The notes: generated by a model not told the origin, from the sequence alone. A stretch of DNA of 60,665 nucleotides from AA29 sp041481445 (GCA_041481445.1 JBGPBV010000024.1:1-60665); one strand, 5' to 3'. Numbered from the stretch's first letter, positions 34,046 to 41,837 are shown. A program made the numbers and translations.

Positions 34046-35902
34046 CTAGCGCGGGACCTCGACCACGGAATACTCGGGGTCTCGATAGGCCACGGCCGGG
34101 CGCCCGCGCGCGGTCAAGGGCCAGCTCGCCAGCGACGGCTCGAGCGACGGCGTCTTCACGACCGCATAGCGGCAGCCGCGGGCGACGACTCCGCCCCAAT
34201 CCCGCGCGTCGAAGGCCTCCCTCTTCGCGGGGACACCCGCCGCCCAGAGGGCCTGAAGCTCCTCCCGCGACTCCGAGTGGACCAGGAGGTCGGACCGCAC
34301 GAAGGCGGGGTAGCCGGTGAACCCGATCAGGCTCACCCTGGCGTCCGGGGGAACTGTCTCGCTCAGCCACCGGCCCACGGCGGAGCCAGGCATCCCGGCA
34401 TGGCGGCGGGCCGGATCCACGATGCCGGTCAGGTAGCGGACGGCCTCCGTGGCCCGCCACGCGCCCATCGAGACCCAGAGCGCCAGGAGCCCCAGCACCG
34501 GCGGCCACAGCGTCCAGGCGCGACGGCCGAGGTGGTCGCCCAGCCGGCAGGCTGCGACCGCGATCGGCACCGCCAGGAGCGCCAGGGCCACGAAGTGATG
34601 GCGGGTGTGGAACGACCGGGGCTGGAGCACGACCGAGGTGGCCAGCGCCACCAGGCCGAGCAGGCCGGGCCAGGCGGCCGCGCGCACCGCGGGGTCGCGG
34701 CGGAGCAGGACGAAGGCGGGGAGGAGGCCGAGATAGAGCGGCGAGACGGTGCCCAGCATGTACTTGCGCTCGCCGAAGGTGGACACGAAGGGCAGCAGCA
34801 GCGTGTCGAGCCAGGAGAGGTTGAGCTGCCCCGCCTCCCAGCCGTGCGCGTGCCGCCAGAACTCGCGCGCGTCGCCGAGAAGGGGAGCGAAGACGTGGAC
34901 GTCGAGCGCCCAGTTCTTGACGATCATCGGCAGCCAGCCCGCCGCGAGCCCCGCCGCGGCCGCGGCGGCGAGGCGCCGGGCGGCCGGCGAATCCGCGGGA
35001 CGCCGGGCCCAGAGCATCGCGAGCCATGCCGGAACGAGCACCACGTCGGTGTATCGGCTGGCCAGGGCCCAGCCCAGGCAGAGGCCGCTGAGCAGCGCGG
35101 CGCGCGTACTCACCCCGAACGCGGCCAGCGCCGCGAAGGCCAGGATGCCGTAGGCGGCGGCCGCGTCGTCGATCTTGCACACGCCGATCAGGGTCACGAA
35201 GGCGGGGGTCGACGCGAGGAGCACGGGGGCCATGACGCGCGCCCGGATCTCAGGGGTCGACGCGGCGGCCAGGCCCGCGGCGGCGGCGAGGGTGGCGGCG
35301 GCGCCGAGCGCATCGAACACGGTGACCGCGGTGTCGCCACCGACGAGGAGAAGCGCCGCCCAGTGCATCTCGACCTGGAGGGGGAAGAGGCCGTACATGG
35401 GCGGGTTCGAGGCCTGGAACGTCACCTGGCCCTGCTCCGCGACGAGCCGGGCCATCACGAGGTAGTTCCGGAGCGCGTCCTCGTTCCGGGTCGGGAGCAC
35501 GGAGCCGAAGATGCTGAGCAGGGCAATGGCGGCCAGGGCGAGAAGCGCGATGCGGTGGCCCGGACCGATCTGGGACCAGGCCCCCACGGCCGCCGGCTCC
35601 GCGGGAAGGGACCGTCGGCGGCGGCGAGCGAGGAGGATCGCCTGTGCCACACATCCCGCCAGGACGAAGGTGGCCACGAGCGGGGCGCGCAGCCGGCCCG
35701 CGAGGGCGCAGGCCAGCCAGGCGAAGCCCACGACACCCTGGCCGACGGTGAGGTCCCAGGCGGCCCCTACCACTGGGCCGCCGCGCTGGCGCGCCTCGCC
35801 CACGGCGCGCTGTCCCAGCATCAGCCGGAGGGTGGCCCGGCCGGCCGCGGCCACCGCGAGCGCGTACGCGACGGCGACGGCTACGGGGAAGAGGAAGCCC
35901 AA
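34046..35902 (-). CDS. Polytopic membrane glycosyltransferase-like protein (GT39/PMT-like), N-terminus probably frameshifted
   Basis: The 618 residues contain about 11–13 hydrophobic helices. An early periplasmic loop has acidic and Asn residues (VLPTRNEDALRNYLVMAR), as in the first loop of GT-C enzymes that use polyprenyl-phosphate sugars. A C-terminal soluble part ends in YRDPEYSVVEVPR. The listed start is a TTG with no ribosome site. Upstream another frame encodes a hydrophobic stretch (WLHVVVLLALPGILRYLHAP, from GTG 35991) that would join perfectly if the four-C run at 35906–35903 had one more C. So the true gene may be longer. Substrate unknown. Confidence 0.65.
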   Translation of the reverse strand: MGFLFPVAVAVAYALAVAAAGRATLRLMLGQRAVGEARQRGGPVVGAAWDLTVGQGVVGFAWLACALAGRLRAPLVATFVLAGCVAQAILLARRRRRSLPAEPAAVGAWSQIGPGHRIALLALAAIALLSIFGSVLPTRNEDALRNYLVMARLVAEQGQVTFQASNPPMYGLFPLQVEMHWAALLLVGGDTAVTVFDALGAAATLAAAAGLAAASTPEIRARVMAPVLLASTPAFVTLIGVCKIDDAAAAYGILAFAALAAFGVSTRAALLSGLCLGWALASRYTDVVLVPAWLAMLWARRPADSPAARRLAAAAAAGLAAGWLPMIVKNWALDVHVFAPLLGDAREFWRHAHGWEAGQLNLSWLDTLLLPFVSTFGERKYMLGTVSPLYLGLLPAFVLLRRDPAVRAAAWPGLLGLVALATSVVLQPRSFHTRHHFVALALLAVPIAVAACRLGDHLGRRAWTLWPPVLGLLALWVSMGAWRATEAVRYLTGIVDPARRHAGMPGSAVGRWLSETVPPDARVSLIGFTGYPAFVRSDLLVHSESREELQALWAAGVPAKREAFDARDWGGVVARGCRYAVVKTPSLEPSLASWPLTARGRPAVAYRDPEYSVVEVPR

Positions 35903-36023
35903 GGGGAGGTCCAGGGAAGGACGATCGGCGCGTGCAGGTAGCGCAGGATGCCGGGGAGGGCGAGCAGGACGACGACGTGGAGCCAGGCCACGGCGGCCAG
36001 GAGGAGGAGCGTCCGCGAACCGG

Positions 36024-36848
36024 CTAGCGGCCGAAGAGGCCGCCGAGCGCGTGCAGGAACTCGGGCCACGAGATCAGGATCGGGCTCGGCGTGAAGCAGA
36101 GCACGAATACGACGAGGCCGATGATGCCGACCACCGCCCGCGCGCGCCCCACCGGCCGATGGTCGGCCAGCGTGGGGGGATGGCGGCGGCCCAGCACGAT
36201 CATGAGCACCGTCCACACCAGCCACAACGGCCGCAGGTAGACGAGCACGAGCGCGAGCACCGAGACCAGGCGCGAGAGCGGCAGCGCGCGACGGCGCAGG
36301 AGGGCATAGGCGACGTGGCCGCCGTCGAGCTGGCCCACCGGCATGAGGTTCAGCGCGGTCACCAGCAGCCCGAACCAGGCGGCCAGGCCCAGCGGGCCCA
36401 GGCTGAGGGTCATCCCGTTCGGGATGTCGCCGCGCAGGAGGTACGCGACCCAGTGGAACAGGAGCGGCTCGCCCAGGCCGACTCCGCCCGTCTCCCCGGT
36501 GGCCGGGACCAGGCGCGCCTCCATCAAGCCGAGGAACAGCACGGGCACCGCCATCGCGAATCCCGCGAGCGGGCCCGCGATGCCGACGTCGAACAGCGCC
36601 TTGCGATCGGGGAACGGCGCCTTGATCCGGATGACGGCGCCGAAGGTCCCGATGAAGCTGAGGGGCATCCACATGAACCCCGGGCCGATCGGGGCCCAGG
36701 GCGCGGGGATGAAGAAGGGAAGAGTCGAGTTCACGCCGTAGATGCGGCAGGCCACGTAGTGGCCCATCTCGTGGGCGATGAGGATGCTCATGAGCCCCGC
36801 CACCAGGCGCAGGCCGCCGGACGGGCCCATGTCGCCGCTGGATCCCAC
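36024..36848 (-). CDS. Site-2 protease family (M50) intramembrane metalloprotease; true start probably upstream
   Basis: The 274-residue part shown has the zinc motif HEMGH in SILIAHEMGHYVAC and the second motif NLMPVGQLDGGHV, both inside membrane helices. Such proteases cut transmembrane proteins, often anti-sigma factors. The GTG at 36848 is the first standard start, but the frame stays open upstream and encodes a plausible N-terminus with another membrane helix (NVISFVLTVLSIYFVG). An AGGAG at 37018–37014 stands six bases before an in-frame ACG at 37007, and no ATG, GTG or TTG exists in that frame back to the HU start. The real protein is probably about 327 residues. Confidence 0.85.
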   Translation of the reverse strand: MGSSGDMGPSGGLRLVAGLMSILIAHEMGHYVACRIYGVNSTLPFFIPAPWAPIGPGFMWMPLSFIGTFGAVIRIKAPFPDRKALFDVGIAGPLAGFAMAVPVLFLGLMEARLVPATGETGGVGLGEPLLFHWVAYLLRGDIPNGMTLSLGPLGLAAWFGLLVTALNLMPVGQLDGGHVAYALLRRRALPLSRLVSVLALVLVYLRPLWLVWTVLMIVLGRRHPPTLADHRPVGRARAVVGIIGLVVFVLCFTPSPILISWPEFLHALGGLFGR

Positions 36849-37054
36849 GAAGTAGATCGAGAGGACGGTCAGGACGAACGAGATGACATTCGGCCAGGCG
36901 CCCTTCCAGGGAGAGGGCAGGCCGGCGGCGCGGACCTCGTCCCAGTACTCCGGGGTGGCGTACTCCGGGCCGGTTCGCGGGGCGTACGAGCGGGGGCTCG
37001 AATCCGTGGGATTCTCCTGAGGACGCAGTGGGTCGGGGGGTGGCGCGGGGGAAC

Positions 37055-37327
37055 CTACTGACCGAGGTTCTGGAGGTCCTTGCCGGGCTTGAACCGGATC
37101 GTGCGGCCGGGCGGGATCTTCACTTCCTTGCCCGTCCGCGGGTTGCGTCCGATGCCACGCTTGCGGGGCTTGACCTGGAAGACACCGAACCCTCGCAGCT
37201 CGATCCTCTCCCCGCGCATCATGGAGTCCTTCATCGCTTCGAGGACAGCCTCCACCGCCACCTCGGCCTTCACCTTCGTGATGTCGGCGGCCTTGCTGAC
37301 CTCGTTGATGATGTCCACCTTGATCAT
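37055..37327 (-). CDS. hup: HU/IHF-family DNA-bending protein
   Basis: The 90-residue protein has two N-terminal helices, the ERIELRGFGVFQVKPRKRG segment, the DNA-inserting arm with RNPRTGKEVKIPPGRTIRFKPGKDL, and a short tail. It begins at ATG 37327 after a clear AAGGAGG site. It is more HU-like than IHF-like because the arm Pro and the lysine pattern match HU. The promoter upstream is strong, as expected for an abundant nucleoid protein. Confidence 0.93.
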   Translation of the reverse strand: MIKVDIINEVSKAADITKVKAEVAVEAVLEAMKDSMMRGERIELRGFGVFQVKPRKRGIGRNPRTGKEVKIPPGRTIRFKPGKDLQNLGQ

Positions 37328-37356
37328 GAGGATGGACCTCCTTCTAAGTTCTGCGT

Positions 37357-37386
37357 ATTGTAGGATTAGCGGGAAAATGATGTCAA
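37357..37386 (-). promoter_or_regulatory. Sigma70 promoter of the HU gene
   Basis: On the minus strand, TTGACA (37386–37381) and TACAAT (37362–37357) are 18 bases apart, about 30 bases upstream of the HU start. The -35 is perfect and the -10 differs at one position. It lies in the 66-base HU–der divergent gap. Confidence 0.75.
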
Positions 37387-37393
37387 CCTGAAC

Positions 37394-38716
37394 GTGCGTA
37401 TGGTCACTCTCCCGCGTATCGCGCTGGTCGGCCGGCCCAACGTCGGCAAGTCGACGCTGTTCAATCGGATCTCGGGCCGCCGCAAGGCGATCATCGACTC
37501 GCGCCCGGGGTCCACGCGCGACCGCAACTACGCGCAGACCTCCTGGCAGGGCGCTGCCTTCGAGCTGATCGACACCGGAGGGCTGCTGCTCGAGACCGAC
37601 GATCCGCTGCTGGGGCCCGCCTCGGATCAGGCGGAGCTCGCGATCGCCCAGTCCGACCTCGTCCTGCTCGTGGTGGATGGGCGGGCCGGCCTGCTGCCGG
37701 ACGATGCCGCCATCGCGGCGCGCCTGCGCAAGTCGGGCAAGCGCGTGATCGTGGCCGTGAACAAGGTGGAGGGCAAGGACGACGCCACGAACGAGTTCGC
37801 GCGGCTCGGCTTCGACACCGTGATGACCCTGTCCGCCGAGCACGGCCTCGGCGTCGGCGACCTCCTCGACTCGGCGCTCGCGCTCCTGCCGAAGGTCGAG
37901 GCGGCCGAGGAGGAAGCGGCACCTCTGAGGCTCGCGCTCGTGGGGCGGCCCAACGTGGGGAAGTCGTCGCTCCTGAACCGGTTCCTGGGCGAGGAGCGCG
38001 CGGTGGTCTCCGCGGTCCCCGGCACCACCCGCGACGCCGTGGACAGCCTGCTCGAGAAGGACGGCAAGCGGTACGTGTTCGTCGACACCGCCGGCATCCG
38101 GCGTCAGCGGCTCTTGAAGGAGAACGTCGATCACGTGAGCGTCGTGATGGCGCGGCGGGCGCTCGAGCGGGCGGACGTGGCGATCCTCGTGCTCGACGCC
38201 ACTGAGGGTCTTCGGGAGATGGACGCGACCATCGCCGGCTACGCCCTCGAGGCGGGCCGTCCGACCGTCATCGCCGTCAACAAGTGGGACGAGGCCGACG
38301 CGCATGGCCTCAAGCAGCGGGCGGTGAGGGAGGACATCCGCGACCACCTGAAGTTCCTGTCCTGGGCGCCGATCGTGTTCGCCTCGGCGAAATCCGGCAA
38401 GGGGCTGACCGCGCTCTTGATCGCCGCCGAGCGCGCGGCGAAGGCCAGCCGGACGCGCCTGACGACCGGGGTGCTCAACCGCTTCCTGGCCGAGGCCGCG
38501 CAGCGGTTTCCCCCGAAAGCCATGAAGGGCAACCACCAGGTCAAGATCCTGTTCGGGACCCAGATCGGCATCTCACCCCCGACCTTCGCGTTGTCACTCA
38601 ACCATCCGGTGGACCTCCATTTTTCCTACCGGCGGTACCTCGAGAACCAGCTCCGGGAGAGGCTCGAGCTCGAGGGGACGCCGATCGTGATCCGGGTCCG
38701 CACGCGCAAGCACTGA
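37394..38716 (+). CDS. der: Ribosome-associated GTPase Der (EngA)
   Basis: Der is an essential double-GTPase for 50S subunit maturation. The protein has two consecutive G domains, each with GRPNVGKS P-loops, DTGG and DTAG G3 motifs, and NKVEG and NKWDE G4 motifs. A KH-like C-terminal domain (about 350–440) follows with NHPVDLHFSYRRYLEN. The GTG at 37394 gives 440 residues and an ATG at 37400 is nearly as good; there is no obvious ribosome site. It diverges from HU and is followed by a separate strong promoter. Confidence 0.96.
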   Translation: MRMVTLPRIALVGRPNVGKSTLFNRISGRRKAIIDSRPGSTRDRNYAQTSWQGAAFELIDTGGLLLETDDPLLGPASDQAELAIAQSDLVLLVVDGRAGLLPDDAAIAARLRKSGKRVIVAVNKVEGKDDATNEFARLGFDTVMTLSAEHGLGVGDLLDSALALLPKVEAAEEEAAPLRLALVGRPNVGKSSLLNRFLGEERAVVSAVPGTTRDAVDSLLEKDGKRYVFVDTAGIRRQRLLKENVDHVSVVMARRALERADVAILVLDATEGLREMDATIAGYALEAGRPTVIAVNKWDEADAHGLKQRAVREDIRDHLKFLSWAPIVFASAKSGKGLTALLIAAERAAKASRTRLTTGVLNRFLAEAAQRFPPKAMKGNHQVKILFGTQIGISPPTFALSLNHPVDLHFSYRRYLENQLRERLELEGTPIVIRVRTRKH

Positions 38717-38735
38717 CGCTCGCTCCGTTTTTTCC

Positions 38736-38764
38736 TTGACATGGCTGGGTCCGACTCATATAAT
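38736..38764 (+). promoter_or_regulatory. Perfect-consensus sigma70 promoter for the IHF-like gene
   Basis: TTGACA at 38736–38741, a 17-base spacer and TATAAT at 38759–38764: both hexamers and the spacing are exactly consensus, in the short der–ihf gap. The predicted start is near 38771, giving a leader of about 70 bases with two T-rich stretches. Confidence 0.85.
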
Positions 38765-38838
38765 CCCTTAACTTTTTTCCCTAAGTATCTGCACACGTTA
38801 GTTTTTTGGGTATCGCCAAGCGCGAGGCGGCGCCGTCG

Positions 38839-39117
38839 ATGACCAAGGCCGACATCGCCCGGATCGTATACGAGCGTCACGGCGGCATCTCGAACCGGGA
38901 GGCGGCCCGGCTGGTGGAGATCATCTTCGACTCGATCAAGAGCAAGCTCGGTCACGGCGAGAAGGTGCAGATCACGGGCTTCGGGACGTTCGTGGTGCGG
39001 CAGAAACGGCAGAGGCGCGGACGCAATCCTCAGACAGGAGAGGAGATGGTGATCAAGCCCCGCCGGTCCGTCGTCTTCCGCCCCTCCAAGCTCTTTGCGG
39101 CGTCTCCCGAGCAGTAA
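38839..39117 (+). CDS. IHF-alpha-like DNA-bending protein
   Basis: Start chosen at ATG 38839 (MTKADIARIVYERHGGISNREA), where the family aligns; a TTG at 38806 in the same frame would add 11 residues. The 92 residues include the KVQITGFGTFVVRQKRQRRGRNPQTGEE segment with the DNA-intercalating arm, then VVFRPSKLF. IHF bends DNA sharply at specific sites and supports sigma54 promoters, relevant to the NtrC-type regulator at 53842. No beta partner is seen here, so it may act as a homodimer. The MerR gene follows 18 bases later. Confidence 0.9.
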   Translation: MTKADIARIVYERHGGISNREAARLVEIIFDSIKSKLGHGEKVQITGFGTFVVRQKRQRRGRNPQTGEEMVIKPRRSVVFRPSKLFAASPEQ

Positions 39118-39135
39118 GCTCCCCGCGCCCGGCCC

Positions 39136-39552
39136 ATGGCGACCGACAAGAAGATCCCCAACAAGCTCTTCTTCAAGATCGGCGAGGTCTGCGAGATCAC
39201 CGACACCCAGCCCTACGTGCTCCGCTACTGGGAGTCGGAGTTCCCGGCCCTCGCCCCGGCCAAGAACAGCTCGGGCCAGCGCATCTACCGGCGCCGCGAC
39301 ATCGAGACCGTGCTCCGCATCAAGCAGCTCCTGTACGAAGAGGGCTTCACGATCGCGGGCGCGAAGAAGAAGCTGGAGGCGGAGATGGCGGGGCGCGTGG
39401 TGACGCCGATGCCGCCGGGGGAGGCGCTGCCGGCGGGGACCCCGACCCCCGATCCGGGCAGCGGCGACCGCGTGGCCGCGCTGCGCCAGGTGCGCGAGCA
39501 GCTCCGGGAAATCTTGACTCTCCTGGAGCGGAATGATAGAACTCGGATCTGA
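39136..39552 (+). CDS. MerR-family transcriptional regulator
   Basis: The 138-residue protein has the winged-helix MerR domain: FFKIGEVCEITDTQPYVLRYWESEF, then SSGQRIYRRRDIETVLRIKQLLYEEGFTIAGAKKKL. The C-terminal part is a Pro-rich linker and one amphipathic helix (ALRQVREQLREILTLLE) for dimerisation. There is no cysteine for metal binding. It resembles the MerR protein regularly found after the IHF gene in Acidobacteriota and Deltaproteobacteria, whose targets are unknown. Probably cotranscribed with the IHF gene. Confidence 0.88.
   Translation: MATDKKIPNKLFFKIGEVCEITDTQPYVLRYWESEFPALAPAKNSSGQRIYRRRDIETVLRIKQLLYEEGFTIAGAKKKLEAEMAGRVVTPMPPGEALPAGTPTPDPGSGDRVAALRQVREQLREILTLLERNDRTRI
39514..39542 (+). 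promoter_or_regulatory. Possible promoter for tRNA-Pro(GGG)
   Basis: TTGACT at 39514–39519 and TAGAAC at 39537–39542 are 17 bases apart, inside the end of the merR gene and about 26 bases before the tRNA. The -10 is poor, so support is modest. Confidence 0.35.
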
Positions 39553-39567
39553 TCGTCGTCGGCCTGT

Positions 39568-39644
39568 CGGGATGTAGCGCAGCCTGGTAGCGCACCTGCT
39601 TGGGGTGCAGGTGGTCGTGGGTTCAAATCCCGCCATCCCGACCA
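39568..39644 (+). tRNA. tRNA-Pro (anticodon GGG)
   Basis: The acceptor arms CGGGATG and CATCCCG pair fully. The anticodon arm is CCTGC–TTGGGGT–GCAGG with anticodon GGG, and the T-loop is GTTCAAATC. CCA is encoded at the 3' end. Total 77 bases. A rho-independent terminator follows within 25 bases. Confidence 0.97.
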
Positions 39645-39666
39645 TTGCTCATCTCGATTTCATTCC

Positions 39667-39696
39667 GGCCCCGGCGAGTCCGGGGCCTTTTGTTTT
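39667..39696 (+). terminator. Rho-independent terminator after tRNA-Pro
   Basis: GGCCCCGG (39667–39674) pairs with CCGGGGCC (39680–39687) over a 5-base loop and is followed by TTTTGTTTT. A textbook terminator. Confidence 0.9.
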
Positions 39697-39755
39697 CCTG
39701 ATCGGGTGGCGCGCGGCGCGGCGCGCCCCCGGAGGTCTGTTTCGCTGATTGCTCT

Positions 39756-40658
39756 ATGCGTGTTTCTACCGTGACGACACCTCTCATCCTCGTGACCAAC
39801 GACGACGGCGTGCACGCCCCCGGCATCAAGGCGCTGGCGGCGGCGCTGGCCGGCGTCGGCTCCGTGCACGTGGTGGCGCCCGACCGCGAGGTCAGCGCCT
39901 GCGCGCAATCGCTGACCCTCAAGCACCCCCTGCGCGTGGAGAAGGTCGAGGAGCGCGTGCACGCCGTGGACGGGACGCCCGCGGACTGCGTGAACCTCGC
40001 CCTGGTGAAGCTCCTCCCGCGGCGGCCGGACCTCGTCCTCTCCGGCATCAACCGCGGCGCCAACATGGGGGAGGACGTCTTCTACTCGGGCACGGTGGGC
40101 GGGGCGCGTGAAGGGACCTTCTTCGGGGTGCCCTCGATCGCGGTCTCGCTGGCCGTGCGCGAAGCGAGCCAGATGGACTTCACGGCGGCGGCCGCTTTCG
40201 CGGCCAGGCTGGCCGCGATCGTGCTCACCCGGGGGCTGCCCGAGCGCACGCTGCTCAACGTGAACGTGCCGCCGGGGACTCCGACCGGCGTGGCCGTGAC
40301 CGTCCAGGGCCGCCGCGAGCACGAGGGCACGATCTTCGAGGGCCTGGATCCGCGCCGCCGCACGTACTACTGGATCGAGGAGGGCCGGGACCGCTGGCTC
40401 AGCGACGAGATGTCGGACATCCACGCCGTACGCAGCGGCCTCATCTCCGTCAGCCCGCTCCAGACCGACACCACCCACCACGCGGTCGTCGCCGCCTTCC
40501 GCGGATGGCTGCCCTCGCTGGGGGCGGCGGAGGTGGAGGCCGAAAGCGTCGCCGACGCCGCGCGCCGCGCGGGGGCGGCGCCCCGCCCGATGGACACCGA
40601 GGGCCCGCGCGGTGAAGCCGCCGCCCTTGGCGATCCTCCGCCGCGCGTGATAAAGTAG
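39756..40658 (+). CDS. surE: 5'/3'-nucleotidase SurE
   Basis: SurE is a metal-dependent phosphatase acting on nucleoside monophosphates and short polyphosphates. The 300 residues carry metal-binding Asp pair in LVTNDDGVHAPG, VVAPDREVSACAQSLT, GTPADCVNLAL, SGINRGANMGEDVFYSGTVG and DTTHHAV. The last 40 residues are an extra low-complexity tail beyond the usual 250. It lies between two proline tRNA genes, and no pcm gene is next to it. Confidence 0.95.
   Translation: MRVSTVTTPLILVTNDDGVHAPGIKALAAALAGVGSVHVVAPDREVSACAQSLTLKHPLRVEKVEERVHAVDGTPADCVNLALVKLLPRRPDLVLSGINRGANMGEDVFYSGTVGGAREGTFFGVPSIAVSLAVREASQMDFTAAAAFAARLAAIVLTRGLPERTLLNVNVPPGTPTGVAVTVQGRREHEGTIFEGLDPRRRTYYWIEEGRDRWLSDEMSDIHAVRSGLISVSPLQTDTTHHAVVAAFRGWLPSLGAAEVEAESVADAARRAGAAPRPMDTEGPRGEAAALGDPPPRVIK
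40627..40656 (+). promoter_or_regulatory. Possible promoter for tRNA-Pro(CGG)
   Basis: TTGGCG (40627–40632) and TAAAGT (40651–40656) are 18 bases apart and end about 21 bases before the tRNA. It overlaps the surE stop. Weak but correctly placed. Confidence 0.35.
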
Positions 40659-40676
40659 CGTCTCTTTCGACGCCGT

Positions 40677-40754
40677 CGGGGCGTGGCTCAGCCTGGCTAG
40701 AGCGCTTGGTTCGGGACCAAGAGGCCGGAGGTTCAAATCCTCTCGCCCCGACCA
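40677..40754 (+). tRNA. tRNA-Pro (anticodon CGG)
   Basis: Acceptor arms CGGGGCG and CGCCCCG pair. The anticodon arm is CTTGG–TTCGGGA–CCAAG with anticodon CGG, the T-loop is GTTCAAATC and CCA is encoded. Total 78 bases. Together with the GGG tRNA it covers most proline codons used in GC-rich genes. Confidence 0.97.
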
Positions 40755-40783
40755 TCTTCATATCAACGACTTGAAGTCAGTTT

Positions 40784-40807
40784 GAAGGGCCTCGAAAGAG
40801 GCCCTTC
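40784..40807 (+). terminator. Hairpin terminator after tRNA-Pro(CGG)
   Basis: GAAGGGCCTC and GAGGCCCTTC pair perfectly around a GAAA tetraloop (40784–40807). The T-run is poor. It could also serve the leftward toxin gene that ends at 40849. Confidence 0.65.
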
Positions 40808-40848
40808 CTCGTGCGGCGATCGCACCGGATCGCAAGCACCCTCGTGTA

Positions 40849-41250
40849 TCAGAGGACGAGCACTTCCAAACCCGGGATCTTCTTGAAGCTACGGCGGTCG
40901 CGCGTGGCCACGCGATAGCCCAGGGCAATCGCCGTAGCACCAATCAAGAGATCGTGGGATCCGAAGGTCGCGTCCTTCGAGGCGAGGCCTGCCCAGAGCG
41001 ATGCGTGGATCCGCGCCGCAACCATGTCGAAAGGGAAGACAGGGAGCACGGCGAGGAGCCGCTCGACGAACGCTTCCCGGCGCTGCCGCTGTGCGGTAGT
41101 TGCCGCGCGGTGGACGCCGTGCAGTAGTTCGGAAGCAGTGATCGAAGCGATACCTACGGGCTCGTCGGCCGGTGCCCCCAAGGCGTCGTCGAGCTCGAGG
41201 GTTCGCCGTTCCGTGGCGATGAGGACCGACGAATCGATCAGCGTCCCCAC
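40849..41250 (-). CDS. PIN-domain toxin (VapC-like)
   Basis: Start taken at the GTG at 41250 (VGTLIDSSVLIATER), which overlaps the antitoxin end by 13 bases. The 133 residues have PIN acidic positions in LIDSSVL, ASELLHGV and GSHDLLIGATAIALG, and the late RDRRSF. These toxins are site-specific RNases. The short form matches the usual 130–140 residues; the open frame upstream is Arg-rich and not protein-like. It ends close to the tRNA-Pro terminator. Confidence 0.88.
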   Translation of the reverse strand: MGTLIDSSVLIATERRTLELDDALGAPADEPVGIASITASELLHGVHRAATTAQRQRREAFVERLLAVLPVFPFDMVAARIHASLWAGLASKDATFGSHDLLIGATAIALGYRVATRDRRSFKKIPGLEVLVL

Positions 41251-41507
41251 GGCGATCGCGGCGGACGCCGCTGGCTCCGGGCGGCGCGCCGCACGTCGGA
41301 AGCGTAGCCGGCATCGGGCTTCGGGATCTCCCGCAGGAGGGAGGCGAGATCCCGCAAGGTCAGGCCCTTCGCCGGCGCGGCTGGCGTCATGCGGCAAACG
41401 GGTTCGCCGGCGCGCTCGACGATGAACTCTTCGCCGCGATAGCGAATCCGGTTCAAGAGGTCGGAGAAGGTCCTGACCGCCTCGGTGGCCGACAGGTGCG
41501 TCGCCAT
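41238..41507 (-). CDS. Phd/YefM-family antitoxin
   Basis: The 89-residue protein starts MATHLSATEAVRTFSDLLNRIRYRGEEFIVERAGEPVCRM, the standard Phd/YefM DNA-binding half. The C-terminal half, with LRDLASLLREIPKPD, would wrap the toxin. A possible -10 (GATAAT, minus strand 41521–41516) ends 8 bases before the ATG, so the mRNA would have almost no leader. Back-to-back with the next toxin–antitoxin pair. Confidence 0.85.
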   Translation of the reverse strand: MATHLSATEAVRTFSDLLNRIRYRGEEFIVERAGEPVCRMTPAAPAKGLTLRDLASLLREIPKPDAGYASDVRRAARSQRRPPRSPWGR

Positions 41508-41590
41508 AAAATCAGATTATCATACTTTGGGGAATGGGAGGCCCGTGGACCCCGCCCTCGGCGCCGCGACGTTCGAAGCCGACGTCGTGA

Positions 41591-41621
41591 CATATGCCTG
41601 TACAAGGCCTAGCATATGCCT
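41591..41621 (+). promoter_or_regulatory. Direct-repeat operator before the second toxin–antitoxin pair
   Basis: CATATGCCT occurs at 41591–41599 and 41613–41621. The 22-base spacing puts both on the same DNA face, as expected for two RHH antitoxin dimers. It lies directly before the GTG at 41636. Confidence 0.55.
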
Positions 41622-41635
41622 ATGGGAAGACGTCC

Positions 41636-41836
41636 GTGAGACCCAGGCGATACACGCGCAAGTCCTTCTTCGTCGACGCGAAGGCCATCGAACAGGCGCG
41701 GAAGGCACTCGGCGCCGCCACGAACGCCGAAGCCGTTCGCCTCGCCGTCGACCGCGTCGTCGAGATGGAGACGTTCTGGCGCTTCATGGCCGGCACCCGT
41801 GGTGGCCTCAAGCCGGGGAGCATCGAGGCGCCCTGA
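41636..41836 (+). CDS. VapB-like ribbon-helix-helix antitoxin
   Basis: Start placed at the GTG at 41636 (VRPRRYTRKSFFVDAKAIEQA), because the alternative ATG at 41594 falls inside a direct-repeat operator. The 66 residues show a basic beta strand followed by two helices (AKAIEQARKALG, NAEAVRLAVDRVVEME), as in CopG/RHH-type antitoxins. The last residues, WRFMAGTRGGLKPGS, would fit the toxin. The toxin GTG follows one base after the stop. Confidence 0.75.
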   Translation: MRPRRYTRKSFFVDAKAIEQARKALGAATNAEAVRLAVDRVVEMETFWRFMAGTRGGLKPGSIEAP

Positions 41837-41837
41837 G

